DNA from: Lytechinus variegatus
Taxonomy: Eukaryota; Echinodermata; Echinoidea; Temnopleuroida; Toxopneustidae
NCBI RefSeq assembly: GCF_018143015.1
Contig: NC_054741.1
Span: forward strand, 40,948,510-41,012,509
Direction: 5' to 3'
DNA: 64,000 nucleotides
The translations under genes were made by a program, and so were the position numbers. Below, piece after piece: positions 1-11,650 of this stretch. How positions within the stretch are numbered: position 1 is the first letter of the stretch; every line of letters starts with the position of its first letter. Below the pieces are notes generated by a model. That model was not told the DNA's origin. It made no database searches and worked only from the letters and a program-made list of their open reading frames with translations.

Positions 1-330
1 CTGTAATTACAGAAGAAGTTGATCTCCGGATTGCAAAAATTGTAGATGGTAGACGGGAGTAAAAAGGAACAGAAGCCTGGAACGGAAAGCTTGAAGAAGG
101 ATTGGAGAAGGGCGTGGCGAAGTTCGACCAACGCTGCCACCAGTTGAGGGGTTTACGTTGATGGCAGTAGCAGACGAGGGGTTGTTCTTATACATGTAGG
201 CTGCAGTTGTGGGGTTGTTCTTGTTACGCTGCCACCCAGTTGTGGGGTTAAAAATAATACAAGTCCTAAGGGGAAATGAAGATGTGATCAACTGAAAAAG
301 GGGAAAATACAAGCTCAATCACACATCAAA
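1..330 (-). other. possible retroelement leader fossil, weak
   Basis: The minus strand is open for about 100 codons and is rich in Asn, Pro and Thr, with short internal repeats. It twice carries an AACTGGTGGCAGCG-like string, which resembles the tRNA-Leu primer-binding start of LTR elements seen clearly at 25639. I infer a degraded leader at best. It could equally be a low-complexity chance ORF, because no gag or LTR is recognisable nearby. Confidence 0.15.
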
Positions 331-1456
331 CAGAAGGAAACGGAGAGGAGAAACCAAATGTCAAAATAACAGTCCTACACTAGTATACCTGTACATGTAT
401 ATCCAAGTCCACCTTACAGTCACACCCACACAAACACACACCAACTCACACCCACACCCATGATTCTAAGCATGAAAAAAATTAACAAATATTTAGTTCT
501 AGTCTTCTAGATCTATCATAATTTATTATTAGACAATTAGTAGATCAGACTCTCTCCCTATATTTATCAATTTTGTGTTTCTATTTATTTCATTTTTTTT
601 TTTGGGGGGGAGTAAAAATTTAAAATAAGTCAGTGTGTTTATGATGTTGTACATGGGTGTCTAACTTTGTTGGCGTGTCAAATTACACTTAAACACTTAC
701 AATCTGATTTACCCTGAATAAATACACTTTGTGCTGAAGATTTTAATGTATTGTGATGGTGTTTTAATTCTTAAATAGTTAATGACCAGTAGGCTACTAT
801 GCAAAATAAAAATGTAATAAACTTTGGCTGTTTAAAAACCCTTGCAGGCTCCCTTAAAAAAAAGTGCTTGAGGAGCCCGGTTGGCTCCCTAAGAAAACAA
901 GGCAAAGCGATTTTGTGTCTCGCCCACTCATGAAAATAACCAGAAATATCATGATTTGCAAGGGCACACAACAGAACAGAAATCCTGAAGATTTTTCCAC
1001 ATTCTAACATTGGGACAGATCCATTTAAGCAAATGACGATACAACTATCGAAAAATATTTCCGCTTGAGTGAGCACCACTTACTTTTGAAAAGTTAGTGA
1101 AAAATGATTTGCGCAGAACTTTGAAATAGCTATGTGAATAAAAGTAAACCTTTATCATGAAGAACACGTAGAATTTAGCAAGTAAATTTTATTTGAAGAT
1201 ATCTTTGACCTCTTTTAACTCATTTCCTTGCCCAATACACTTCGAAGTGTGCATTGAGCCCCGCCCCAACACACCAAGGCCATCAAGACGATATTTGATT
1301 TACACTGAGCTGTGATTTACATAAAATGAATTAGGCTTGATTTTCATTTTGACAATCATTGTGAAGCTTGGGAAAAGTGTGGAGAAACAAGTATTAAATG
1401 AAAAATTATTAAATGTCAACCCACTTTAAATAATAACAAGTGGAATGCCTCTGGCC
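331..1456. other. intergenic, nothing recognised
   Basis: AT-rich DNA with a short CACACC-rich patch near 420-460. GAGTGAGCACC near 1065 is echoed as GTGCTCACTC near 2865, beyond the transposon at 1457-2547. This suggests that the transposon interrupted an older repeat. No coding exon or RNA gene was found. Confidence 0.3.
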
Positions 1457-2547
1457 GTCTCACCTGCATCACGCTGTTCAATATAACAGCAGTGCTGACT
1501 TTGAAAACTACTCTTACTCGCACAAGATGTTCAGTGATACATGGTTACTCTTATGTCCACTTTTTTATGAACTAGACCAATAAACTTACAGAGATATGAT
1601 GGTTATTCAACAAAAAATCCCAACATGGCCAAAGTTCATTGACCTTACATGACCTTTGACCTTGATCATGTGACCTGAAACTCGCACAGGATGTTCAGTG
1701 ATACTTGATTACTCTTAGGTCCAAGTTTCATGAATCAGATCCATAAACTTTCAAAGTTATGATGGTAATTCAACAGATACACCCAATTCGGCCAAAGTTC
1801 ATTGACCTTTGACCTTGGTCATGTGACCTGAAATGCGCACAGGATGTTCAGTGATACTTAATTACTCTAATGTGAATGCCCAAGTTTAAAAAACTAGACC
1901 AATAAACTTTCAAAGTTATGATGGTAATTCAACAGATACCCCCAATTCTGCCAAAGTTCATTGACCCTAAATGACCTCTGACCTTAATCATGAGACCTGA
2001 AACTTGCACAAAATGTTCAGTGATGCTTGATTACTATCATGTCCAAGTTTCATGAATCAGATCCATAAACTTTCAAAGTTATGATGGGAATTCCACAGAT
2101 ACCCCCGATTCGGCCAAAGTTCATTGACCCTAAATGACCTTTTACCTTGGTCATGTGACATAAAACTCATGCAGGATGTTCAGTGATACTTGATTAACCT
2201 TATGTTCAAGTTTCATGAACTAGGTCCATATATTTTTTTAAGTTATGATGACATTTCAAAAACTTAACCTCAGGTTAAGATTTTGATGTTGATTCCTCCA
2301 ACATGGTCTAAGTTCATTGACCCTAAATGACCTTTTACCTTGGTCATGTGACATCAAACTCTCATAGGAGGTTCTGTAATACTTGATTAACCTTATGGCT
2401 AAGTTTCATGAAGTAGGTCCATATACTTTCTAAGTTATTTACTTATGATATCATTTCAAAACTTAACTTTAGGTTAAGATTTGATGTCGACGCCGCCGCC
2501 GTAGGAAAAGCGGCGCCTATAGTCTCACTCTGCTATGCAGGTGAGAC
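1457..2547 (-). mobile_element. non-autonomous DNA transposon, GTCTCACCTGCAT family
   Basis: The 13-bp terminal inverted repeats GTCTCACCTGCAT / ATGCAGGTGAGAC are perfect. The interior is a run of diverged ~165-bp modules built on 'ttgaccttggtcatgtgacc' and 'caaagttatgatgg', so it encodes nothing. Its GC-rich end (GCGGCGCCTATAGTCTCAC) lies on the right, making this copy inverted relative to those at 31518 and 41078. No target duplication is obvious. The superfamily is not assigned. Confidence 0.75.
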
Positions 2548-3009
2548 AAAAACTTAGTGAAAAGGTGCTGGAGATGTCTGATGTAAACTTTTGTTCAGAT
2601 TCACTTATGTCCTCAGATCCAGCTGGCACAAAAAGAGTAAAAGTTGTGCTTACTAAGTGTTGAAATTTCAATTTGGGTGGCAAATTTGATTAAGAATGTC
2701 TGAATGTATCTGTTTTTATCTTAATTGACTAAAAGTGCAAGGAAAATGTAGGAAAAATTATTGCAGGGTAAGTTTGATTTCGCCCTTTTCCCTTGACACT
2801 GCGTGAAAACAAGCATTTCTGCGCAAGCAGATTTCTGCGACCTTTAAAAAAAATGGACAGTGCTCACTCTAGTGTAACATTCTGTCAAAACTTTTACTTT
2901 CATTGGATAGATGAGACCCAAACCCAAGATTATATGTGAAAAAATTACCCACATGTTGTATATTTTTTAATTCCCAGAGCTTTTTTAAAGTGTAAACTTT
3001 CTTTTGATA

Positions 3010-3393
3010 CGCACTGTACTTTCAAAGTTATCACATTTAAAAAACTTAACCTTGGTCAAGATTTCGATATTGATTCCCCCAACATGGTCAAAGTTCATCG
3101 ACCCTAAATGACCCTTGACCATGGTCATGTGACCTGAAACTCAGGCAGGATGTTCAGTAATACTTCATTACCCTTATGTCCTAGTTTCATGAACTGGGTC
3201 CATATACTTTCTAAGTTATGATGACATTTCAAAAAACTTAAGCAAGGTTAAAATTTCGATATTGATTCCCCCAACATGGTCAAAGTTCATTGACCCTACA
3301 TTTAAATGATCTTTGACCTTGGTCACAGGACCTGAAACTCATGCAGGATGTTCAGTAATACTTCATTACCCTTGTGAAGTTTCACAGATTAAT
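3010..3393 (-). mobile_element. fragment of GTCTCAC-family transposon
   Basis: Two internal modules of the family ('tgacctgaaactc..gcaggatgttcagtaatac') without either terminus. Separated from the 1457-2547 copy by about 460 bp of unrelated sequence in which I see no gene. Confidence 0.6.
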
Positions 3394-3399
3394 AAAATT

Positions 3400-3485
3400 C
3401 ACCCCTACAAACTGATTTCACCCTCTAACTATGAATTTCCTAGGGAAATCCATCTGGGTGTGTAGGTCTCCCTGCAGCGTAAGTC
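3400..3485 (+). repeat. direct repeat, copy 1 of a ~90-bp unit
   Basis: Matches 3862-3952 closely, sharing GGGAAATCCATCTGGGTGTG and a flanking 'aataaaattcacc..ctacaaac'. The two copies bracket the hairpin at 3536-3661. This suggests either a tandem unit later invaded by the hairpin or a duplicated end sequence. Confidence 0.55.
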
Positions 3486-3535
3486 CTCAAGGCTAATAAT
3501 CCCACCTTTGTTACTCAAAGTATCAGAGCGATTTA

Positions 3536-3661
3536 TAGATAAAAATTATTATTTCACCAATATCAAAATTTATTACGTGATTATAAATAATTAGTAGCTT
3601 ATACTTATTATTTATAATCACGTAGTAAATTTTAGTACTTGTGAAATAATAATTTTTATCT
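3536..3661. repeat. long AT-rich fold-back hairpin
   Basis: The arm GATAAAAATTATTATTTCAC with 'attacgtgattataaataa' is mirrored by 'ttatttataatcacgtagtaa' and GTGAAATAATAATTTTTATC. Arms are about 55 bp with a ~10-bp loop and a few mismatches. It is probably a miniature inverted-repeat element. A partial arm recurs near 3820. Confidence 0.65.
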
Positions 3662-3861
3662 GTAAACTGTTCTTCAAAACGGCATTGCTAACCGGATGTA
3701 TGTTATAACGAAGCGGTTCAAGGGTCAGGTCTATTGTCTTTGCTTTGTTGACAATGGATAGAGAGATCTACAGGAGATCGGTCGGGTAAGAAATGTCTCA
3801 TTTTCGCCATTTATAGTGAAATAATTTTTATCCGTTTATACGCATTAGGCACATGAAGGTT

Positions 3862-3952
3862 CATAGTTAAATAAAATTCACCTACAAACCAATTTCACCC
3901 TCTAGCCATGGATTTCCTTGGGAAATCCATCTGGGTGTGTAGGTCTCGCTGC
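3862..3952 (+). repeat. direct repeat, copy 2 of a ~90-bp unit
   Basis: Second copy of the 3400-3485 unit, ending GGTGTGTAGGTCTCGCTGCA against GGTGTGTAGGTCTCCCTGCA in copy 1. Confidence 0.55.
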
Positions 3953-4038
3953 ACCTTCTATGGAAAGAGTGTCAAGGCTCCATGTCTGTAGAAGTATATG
4001 TCAAAATATTTTTAAAATATCAGACATGGAGTCCTCAA

Positions 4039-4889
4039 GGCTAGGCTTAACCCAGGGAGCTCCAGCCCGCGAAGCGGGCCTGAGCCCAAGAGCTCACCGT
4101 GCATTTACACATACATCACGGGACTAGGGTAGATTGTGGTCACAATAACTTGGAAAGAAAATTGTGAAAAACAGAAATGATGCACTTACCGCGATTACAT
4201 GGATGACAGCTGCAGCCGTCTGTTTCGAGGAGTTTTTAACTTTTTTTTTTTCTCCTCGTACACAGACAGCTCGCTATCATGCAGCCACCATTAGGGGACT
4301 TGCAATGCAAAATCCCCCCGTCAGGGCTCTTCAATTTTTGTCTTTAATGAATAAAAATTTTGGAAATAAACGCGACCAAAATGCAAATTGATATTCCCTC
4401 TTGGCATTAATTGCCAAAAAACAGAGAAAAATCAAGTTAAAAGGAACAAAAACAGTGACTTTCCTCGGCTGTCGCGCAAATTCACTTCCCCGTTTTATCC
4501 GATCTTAAGTACATAAACATATGGCCATTGAGTCCCCTTCGGTCTCTGTATTTGGTGAGTGAAGCCAAAGGAGTTCAGCTGAACAACCAACATAACAGAG
4601 ACCGAAGCTTTTGGTCTAGGGTAGAAAAAGAGGTATCGAGACAGAACTTTTCGTTTTTTTTAGGTTCCAGTCTGTGCCTCGATGTCAGGATACTGCCAAA
4701 TGATAGATCTTCAATGCTCATCCATATAATCGTGGTAAGTGCATAATTTCTGTTTTCACAATTTTCTTTCCAAGTTATTGTGACCAGAACTGAAGGCAGA
4801 ATAAGTCCCGCGAGTATGAGTAAATGTACGGTGAGCTCCTAGGCTCCAGCCCGCTTCGCAGGCCGGAGCTCCCTGGGTTAGGCTAGGCC
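4039..4889. mobile_element. MITE with ~160-bp terminal inverted repeats
   Basis: The left arm (4039-4200) reads GGCTAGGCTTAACCCAGGGA and runs through 'ggtcacaataacttggaaag' to 'gcacttaccgcgattacatgg'. The right arm (4735-4889) is its reverse complement with scattered changes. The ~530-bp centre holds no recognised gene. It is immediately downstream of the JmjC-like exon, within its first intron. No clear target duplication. Superfamily unknown. Confidence 0.75.
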
Positions 4890-4966
4890 ATGCCAATGCA
4901 TGGCTATGCAAAAAAAAATCATCATATTGAAATAAACCAAATTCAAAATAAGCTTGATCGACATAC

Positions 4967-5724
4967 CATCCAATGTACCATGGCTTAGAATTTGAGCCAT
5001 CTCTCAAATAAGCTTGATCAACTGTCATGTTAAACACATCTCCAAGCTTCTCAAAATCTGTTTTATAAGGGAAGAACTGGCAGTCATCTTCTGCGCTCTT
5101 CAGTGCTTTACTGCCTACTGCATACACCTCCTGAAAGAATTGAAAACTGAAGGTATCTAAAGCTGTCCAGCCATCCATTCCATCCGTCACAAGAAGAGGT
5201 CGACTAGAGTACGCATATTTTGCCTTGAACTCATCGGTTGTTAGGTTGGTGCGTATATCTACTGAAGTCATGCCTGCACACATGCTGCAGTTTAAAATGG
5301 GAGGTCGGAATAGATCTTGAACAACTTCATGGAGCGGCATAATGCAATGTTCTTTGTCAAGAAACGCACCATCATATGTTTCAACATAAAACTTGGAGAT
5401 GTGGTAATGAACAGAACCCAGAAAAGAATCCTCCGAAATGACTCCATTTGAAAACAGCGCGAAAAGGAAGAACACTGTCAGAAATAAGCTCACAAAGAAC
5501 CAAAGAAGAGCTTTGAAATATAGACATCCCATACTAAACTTAGACTCTGCCTCTGGTTGCATTGTGATGATGTTGTCAAACATGTGATACTCCTTGTGAG
5601 ATTTCATCAACTCTCGCCATTCTCCTTGTGTCATTTGGAATTCTTCAATTTGCTCACTAATTTTGGTAAAATTATCCCTTAAAATGGTCTGGATACTCGT
5701 CCTTTTTCCATTTTCATCGGACAT
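4967..5724 (-). CDS. 5' exon of a JmjC/cupin-like type II membrane protein
   Basis: The open frame encodes 252 residues plus a split Trp codon. The start is the ATG at 5724 (MSDENGKR); the frame extends three codons further upstream only from a non-ATG codon. Residues 1-66 are charged and cytosolic in character, about 68-92 form one membrane span (ALLWFFVSLFLTVFFLFALF), and the rest should be luminal. That part has a CSMC motif at 146-149 and the blocks RPLLVTDG..W and CQFFPYKT, ending KPWYIGW. From memory this matches the N-terminal half of an animal JmjC/cupin-like family whose Fe(II)-binding residues would lie in later exons. The exon ends at a strong donor (ATG|GTATGT). The open frame beyond it runs into intron and MITE. 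No further exon was found in 1-4966. The enzymatic role is inferred only. Confidence 0.75.
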
Positions 5725-5846
5725 GATGATCAACAGTCATTAGTCTGAATTAGCTCGTTGAAAGTAGATTCTAGTTACCGCGGCGGTACCTTTTTCAGAG
5801 ATCGGGGCCCCGCCTGACGCATGAAAGGGTCTTTCGGGGAACACCG

Positions 5847-5960
5847 CGCGCGCGTTTCCGTTTTACACCCTGGCGAAGGCATTCTCCGCAAAAATAGCTA
5901 AAAAGCGACTAGTGAAGAGTCTACACACGTCGCTGGTTATTGAGAGTCCGACACTGGCGA
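5847..5960 (+). mobile_element. solo end of the GCGCGTTTCCG transposon family
   Basis: Carries the ~75-bp end 'gtttccgttttacaccctgg..ctagtgaagagtctac' that also flanks the TCTA element at 8478-9967. No partner end occurs before 8478. It lies about 120 bp upstream of the JmjC-like start codon, so transposon sequence borders that gene's 5' region. Confidence 0.6.
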
Positions 5961-6119
5961 GTTTCCACCACACACAACCGCACGCAATCTACACTGTAGT
6001 CCAGTAGATATTTTTCATACCTGGAAAAGTTGTTAAGTACAAGTTTTTTTTGTTGATTTGCATTCTAGATGGCTATTGAAGTAAATTCAGCTTGGTTGCC
6101 ACCTTGGCAACCTTGAGCA

Positions 6120-7060
6120 TTTTTTTTAATTAGCCTAATTAGCCTAATTATCTAATTAGCATATTACGATATGTAATATGCTACTTCTCTTAAACCAGCT
6201 AGAAAGATTAAAAACATAAATAATGTCATTTTACTAAGAGGTCCTGTGACGAGGAATCGATTTATAGCAATAAGTTAAAAATTTAAGTTATGCAATGATC
6301 TTAATCAGCCTAATTAGCATAAGTGTAATAGTGTAATATATACGTATTTGTGGATGTCTATCCCCAAAATCCCCAATATGTAGATAATGCATCCCTTTTA
6401 GGGTTTTCTATAGCGAGGAATTCATTTATGACATTATTTTTAAATTTTAGCCAATGTACTTGCTGTAATTAACATAATTAGCATAATGCACTAATTAACA
6501 CATATACATGTATATGTGTAATACATATAAAAATATATTTTTCTTTGTCATTTCATGTCGAGAATGTCCAAAAACATGATTAATACAGCTACCCTATGCT
6601 TGTTTTCTATGACGAGGAATTAATTTCTGACATTATTTTTTCCCCTTTTTACCAATGTAATTGTCGTAATTAGTATAATTAGCATAATGCGCTAATTAAC
6701 ATGTATGTGCAATACATATATTCCTTTGTCATTTTATATCGAAAATTCCTGAATACATGAATAATACAGCTATCCCATGGTTTTCTATGACGAGGAATTA
6801 ATTTCTGACATTATTTTTTCCCCCTTTTACCAATGTAATTGTCGTAATTAGTATAATTAGCATAATGTGCTAATTAACATATATGTGCAATACATATTCC
6901 TTTGTCATTTTATATCGAAAATTCCGAATACATGAATAATACAGCTATCCTATAGTTTGATGAGGAATTCTTTTGTGACATCTTTTTTCCTTTAAACAAT
7001 GTTATTGTTATAATTAGCTTAATTAGCACAATGCGCTGATTAATATTTAGGAAATTAGGA
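6120..7060. repeat. AT-rich ~175-bp tandem array
   Basis: Successive units start near 6240, 6405, 6605, 6782 and 6955. Each has 'tctatgacgaggaatt', 'gacattattttt', 'ccaatgtaattgtcgtaatt' and TAATTAGCATAAT. The central units are the most alike. One further diverged unit occurs at about 7960-8110, so the array may be interrupted by 7061-7959. Confidence 0.75.
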
Positions 7061-7959
7061 TTGTCACTTTCCTAATTATGTAAATGAAAAAAAGGAAAGA
7101 TTGTGTCCTACCTTATATACGCCTACGATTTAACTGATGGAAAGGATGGCAGAGCAGATAGATATCACCTCACTGACAGTTGCCGCTCAAGTATTGCACA
7201 AGTCCCAAATATATTTACAATTTACAAAAGTATATGAAATGCAAAGTATAGAGGGTAGAAATCACAGTTGCAGAAGTATATAATTCGCGAAGTAGCAAGG
7301 CCTCACTAAATGCAGAGAACAGACTTCAAGAGATGTGATTTAAGTAGAGGAAAGCAAAATAAATCTGTAGAAGAGTAAATTGTAGGATCTCTGGTGGGCA
7401 TGTGCTCCACAAAAGCAGGCTGACGTTGAGATGTTGTCAGAGCGAAGACAGAGAGTAGAGTGGTGATGTGGCAAAGTAGCAAGTTGGTTTTTGCCAGCAT
7501 CACAAAAAAGGGGGTATGAAGACCACACCCAAAAGAGAGACAAAAAGCAAGTTGAAAGGAGAGAGTGAGAGAGAGAAGAAAGAGCATCTGTGTAGATGCA
7601 GTATAAGTGCAGTGGGGAGCAAGGCCAGAACAATAAATCAGGTATATTAATGCCAGGTTGCCTTGCTCCAAGTCCATTATGTAAAAGTGAAAGGAAGATG
7701 TTTGTTTGTAAGATTTAGGCAGAAAATATGCATGCAGTAGAAATGCACTGCATTTGACACAAACTGTAGAAGAGAAATTTACATGGAAATAAGACAGAGA
7801 ATATAGGCTTATAAAATTATGTTGACATATGAATGAAAATATATACAGGAAAATAGTATGATATATACATGAAAATAGTATGAAGATATAGTCAAGTCAC
7901 TACAAATATATATTTGCAATAAATAGATTTCTGTGTCAAAGTACTGTCTACATCGGCCT
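7061..7959. other. no gene recognised
   Basis: Purine-rich on the plus strand (GAGAGAGTGAGAGAGAGAAG near 7560). The longest frame, 123 codons on the minus strand, is a byproduct of that composition and has no domain. It separates two parts of the 175-bp array and could be an insertion, but no inverted ends were seen. Confidence 0.3.
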
Positions 7960-8120
7960 GAAAACATATAATACAGCTCTTCTAATGTTTTCTATGTTGA
8001 TGAATTCATTTACGACAGTAATTTTCCATTTCAACCAATGTCAGTGCCTTAATTAGAATTACTGGCCCAATGCACTAATTAACATCTACGAGCAATATAT
8101 CAAATATATATTCCTATAAC

Positions 8121-8460
8121 CGGTGTGTTGGCTCAGTTGGTAGAGCGTCCGTCTCACAACCGTGCATGTTCAGGGGTTCAAATTCTGGCTGCGTCAGACC
8201 AACGTTAAAAGATGGGAGTTGCTGCTACCCTGTTTGACGTTCAACGATTAAAGGGATAGAGCCTCGTCGATCTGGCCCTGCTCAGCGGCTGCTAGTCTGC
8301 TGGGCAAACCCTTCACTCGAAATAAGGGTCTGAATGTGCAGCCTACTCATGCCTTGTGTACTGAAGGCTCTCTATTGGAACAGCAAGTTTTGTATGTGCT
8401 AGTCTTTGCGTGGAGGCACACTTGTTGATCAAAGTTCCAATCAGGGTCTGTCCCTGCAGA
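8121..8460 (+). mobile_element. tRNA-derived SINE
   Basis: The head has a pol III A box (TGGCTCAGTTGGTAGAGCG) and B box (GGGTTCAAATTC) at tRNA-like spacing, followed by an unrelated body. The anticodon and acceptor stems do not pair well, so this is not a functional tRNA gene. The 3' end is approximate, placed just before the TCTA element. Confidence 0.65.
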
Positions 8461-8477
8461 CTAAGCGGCTGCCGGGC

Positions 8478-9967
8478 CGCGCGTTTCCGTTTTACACCCT
8501 GGCGAAGGCATTTTCCGGAAAAGTAGCCAAAAAGCGACTAGTGGAGAGTCTACGTCTACGTTTGTTTACATTATCAGCTGGGCGCGCGATCCAAAGTCCG
8601 CACCGAAGTTATCCGCACAACATATACCTTAGACCTACTTGCAAATGCAGCTGAGCTTATACTTTCCAGGTTCAATACGAATGTTTGCCTTGATCATTTG
8701 CCTTTGCCGATTTGCTGATGTCTGTCTTTCTCTCTATCTGTCTATATATCTATCTCTCAAATTCTATCTCTATCTACTGCAGTATCTATCTATCTAATAA
8801 TCTTCTCTGTCTCTCTCATTCTTTATCTAACATCTATCTATCTCAAATTCTCTATCTCTCTCTATCTATCCATCCATCTGTCTGTCTTTCTCTATTTCTC
8901 TCTCTCTACCTACCTATGTAACTACAGTATCTATCTGTTAATTTGTCGCTCTACTCTCTCATTCTTGATCTATCTGACATCTATCTATCTCTCAAATTCT
9001 CTATCCATCTATCTATCCATCTGTCTGCCTTTCTGTATTTCTCTCTATCTATTTATCTATTTTTTAACTAGAGTATCTATCTATCTGTTAATTTGTTAAT
9101 AATCTTCTCTCTCTCTCTCATTCTTTAATTATCTATTTAATATCTCTCTCTATCTATCCATCTGTCTGTCTTTCTCTTATTCTCTCTATCTATTTATCTA
9201 TCTATTTTTTAACTTATCTATCTGTTAATTTGTTAATATTCTTTGTCTCTCTCCCTCTTTATCTATCTAACATCTATCTATCTGTCTCTCAAATTCTCTA
9301 TCTCTCGATCTCCTCTAGCATCTGTCTGTCTTTTTTTTCTCTCTTTCTCTTTGTCTGTCCATATTTCTATCTACAACATCTCTCTCTCTCTATCTATCTA
9401 TCTATCCTTCTCTCTCTCTTTCTCCCTCTCCCCCTCTCCCTCTATATATCGACCTCTCTGTCTCTCCCCCTCCGTCTCTCTATCCATCCATCTCTCCCTC
9501 TTTCTCTCTCTTTCTATCTATCCACCTCTCTTTCTCTATTTCTATCTATCTGTCTATCTTGTCTCTATCTATTTATCAGTCTTCTATATCTATCTTTCGG
9601 CAGCTTCTAAGTGTATCAATCCATCAGACTTCAATTTGTCTTTCCATTATAAGTATCTGTTTATTTTGATTTTGTCTGTCATTCTATTCATTTAGTTAAT
9701 AATTTATTTTTAGAAAAAAAAAACTATCATAAACAACGCGACTGCAAAAGCATGTTCGGATTTCACTCCTGACTGCCGCTCTCTCTGTACATGAAGTGCC
9801 GTGGAACTCTGTGCTCTGATCAGTAACTGCAAATTGCATGCGGTGGTGGACTCGCCTGTGTCGCACGCTGCATGCAACCAGCGACGTGTGTAGACTCTTC
9901 ACTAGTCGCTTTTTGGCTACTTTTCCGGAAAATGCCTTCGCCAGGGTGTAAAACGGAAACGCGCGAA
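8478..9967 (+). mobile_element. non-autonomous TIR transposon with TCTA microsatellite core
   Basis: The ends are inverted copies of GCGCGTTTCCGTTTTACACC..CGACTAGTG, about 75-80 bp each. Inside the left end is the block 'ttatcagctgggcgcgcgat', then about 900 bp of TCTA/TCTC repeat (8700-9600), then a unique segment before the right end. The second copy at 21919-23305 has the same order. It has no coding capacity: the long Ser/Leu/Tyr frames are microsatellite translations. Confidence 0.75.
8700..9600 (+). repeat. TCTA/TCTC/TCTG compound microsatellite
   Basis: Nearly pure pyrimidine-biased tetranucleotide DNA with about 150-200-bp superstructure marked by recurring 'ctgttaatttgttaata' and 'tcattcttta' interruptions. 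Confidence 0.9.
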
Positions 9968-10127
9968 AGGCGCGGGGAAAAGCCATCGGAACGGGCTATA
10001 AATGGGACTACAGCAGTGCGAGCAAACATTAACCACCTATCACGACATTGGCATTATCGACCGACTCGACTGTAAGAAAACGCATAAAGTCCATCGCAAA
10101 ATGAATCAATGGTGAGTACGAAATCCC

Positions 10128-10147
10128 ACCGCTGCCACCACGCCATT
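10128..10147 (-). other. primer-binding-site-like string
   Basis: On the minus strand this reads TGGTGGCAGCGGTGGGAT, identical to the 18-nt tRNA-Leu-type site next to the LTR at 25639. No LTR is recognised beside it, so it is at most a trace of an LTR element, or the 3' end of a tRNA-Leu relic. Confidence 0.3.
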
Positions 10148-10239
10148 ATTAAGAGACATCTAACAGATGGACACCCAGTCACAATGGTATAATGTTTAAG
10201 CATTTATTCAACATACGCAACGCAAGCTGCCGGCCGGAA

Positions 10240-10330
10240 GCGCTCCGGCGCGTTTCCGTTTTACACCCTGGCGAAGGCATTTTCCGGAAAAGTAGCCAAA
10301 AAGCGACTAGTGAAGAGTCTACGTCTACGT
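10240..10330 (+). mobile_element. solo end of the GCGCGTTTCCG transposon family
   Basis: A third left-type end, nearly identical to those at 5847 and 8478. It is followed by different sequence ('cccgacctttcgtttgagg'), so it marks either a variant family member or a truncated insertion. Confidence 0.6.
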
Positions 10331-10606
10331 TTGTTTACATTCCCGACCTTTCGTTTGAGGACGCGGACGCTTATTTACAACGGTCGTTGACTTTGGAAGG
10401 GACTTTTTGGGCCCGTCATCATGGTCGTAAAACTCAGTCCTGCAATGCAAATTGTGTGACATAAGATTTTTTTTCGTTTCGCATCTGCGACGGAAACATT
10501 CAATATGCGTTTCGTGTGCAAAATTCTGGTTGCTACTATGGTAACAGCGATTTATCCGATTGAGGACGACTTTCCAAAGCCACATTTGACTCCTAGAGCT
10601 CGAGAG

Positions 10607-11650
10607 GCCGCCCGGGGGGCCCACTTCCATTGATTAGTGGATACCACCCTTATAAAAAAAATTGAATGGTATACCATTGACTACCATTTATCATACACCA
10701 TTGATATACCATTGGAATACCATTCGCACAGCACCCACCATACACCAATGGTATACCATTCAAGCCTCAATGGTATACCATTCAAACTAATTTAAATAAT
10801 TCGGACCTTACTATTACCATATTCATGAGCACCATTTACCATTCATATACCATTGATCAAACACCATTCACCATTGATCTACCATATGGCCACTATAGAC
10901 AGGTTTACCATTGACCACCATTCACCATTCAGCCACCATTCACTGGCCTACCATTTACCATTCAGCCACCATTCACTGGACACCATTGGCCTACCAATTA
11001 CCTTACACCATTCACCATACACCATTCAACATACACCATTCGTGTACCATTCACCATTCGTGTACCATTCACCATTCGTGTACAATTCACCATCCGCGTA
11101 CCATTCATCGTACACCATTCACTGTACACCATTCGCGTACCATTCGCCGTACACCATTCGTGTACCATTCACTGCTCACCATACACCATTCAACTACCAT
11201 TCGTCGTACACCATTCACGTACCATTCACCGCTCACCATACACCATTCAACTACCATTCGTCGTACACCACACACCATTCACCATTGATTGACCATTCAC
11301 TTTACACCATTCTACCATACACCGTATACCATTGACCTACCATTTACAGTACACCATTGGCCTACCATACACCATTGAACTACTATTCACCGTACACCAT
11401 AGGCTTACCATACACCATTGGCTTACCATACACCGTACACCATTGACCTACCATTTACCATACAACACTGTCATACACACTATACTATTAGTCAACCATT
11501 CAAATAACACCATTGGTCATACACTATAGACCACAAGTTCAATGGTAGACCAATGGTTTACACTGAATGGTAGACAGTAGAACAACGATGTGCAATGTAT
11601 AGTAGGCCAATAAAGTACAGTGAATGGTAGACCATTGTTGAACAGCATAT
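10607..11650. repeat. CCATT minisatellite built on palindrome AATGGTATACCATT
   Basis: Opens with CCGGGGGGCCCACTTCC..GTGGATACCA, then CCCTTATAAAA, then an irregular array of ACCATTCACC/TACCATTCGTGT units, switching to AATGG orientation after about 11540. The palindrome recurs several times near the left edge. Open frames here (Thr/Ile/His-rich) are array translations. Confidence 0.85.

Noticed and set aside
4756-4966. C-terminal extension of the JmjC-like frame past KPWYIGW
   Set aside because: Lies beyond a strong GTATGT donor and reads into the MITE arm.
7306-7677. 123-codon minus-strand ORF
   Set aside because: Composition effect of a purine-rich stretch, with no recognisable domain.
8121-8195. 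Functional tRNA gene
   Set aside because: A and B boxes are present but the acceptor and anticodon stems do not pair, so it is a SINE head.
9230-9695. Overlapping Ser/Leu/Tyr-rich ORFs of 126 and 150 codons
   Set aside because: Translations of the TCTA microsatellite; the same happens at 22662-23036.
10853-11335. 160-codon His/Thr/Ser-rich ORF
   Set aside because: Translation of the CCATT minisatellite, with no stop only because the unit lacks one.
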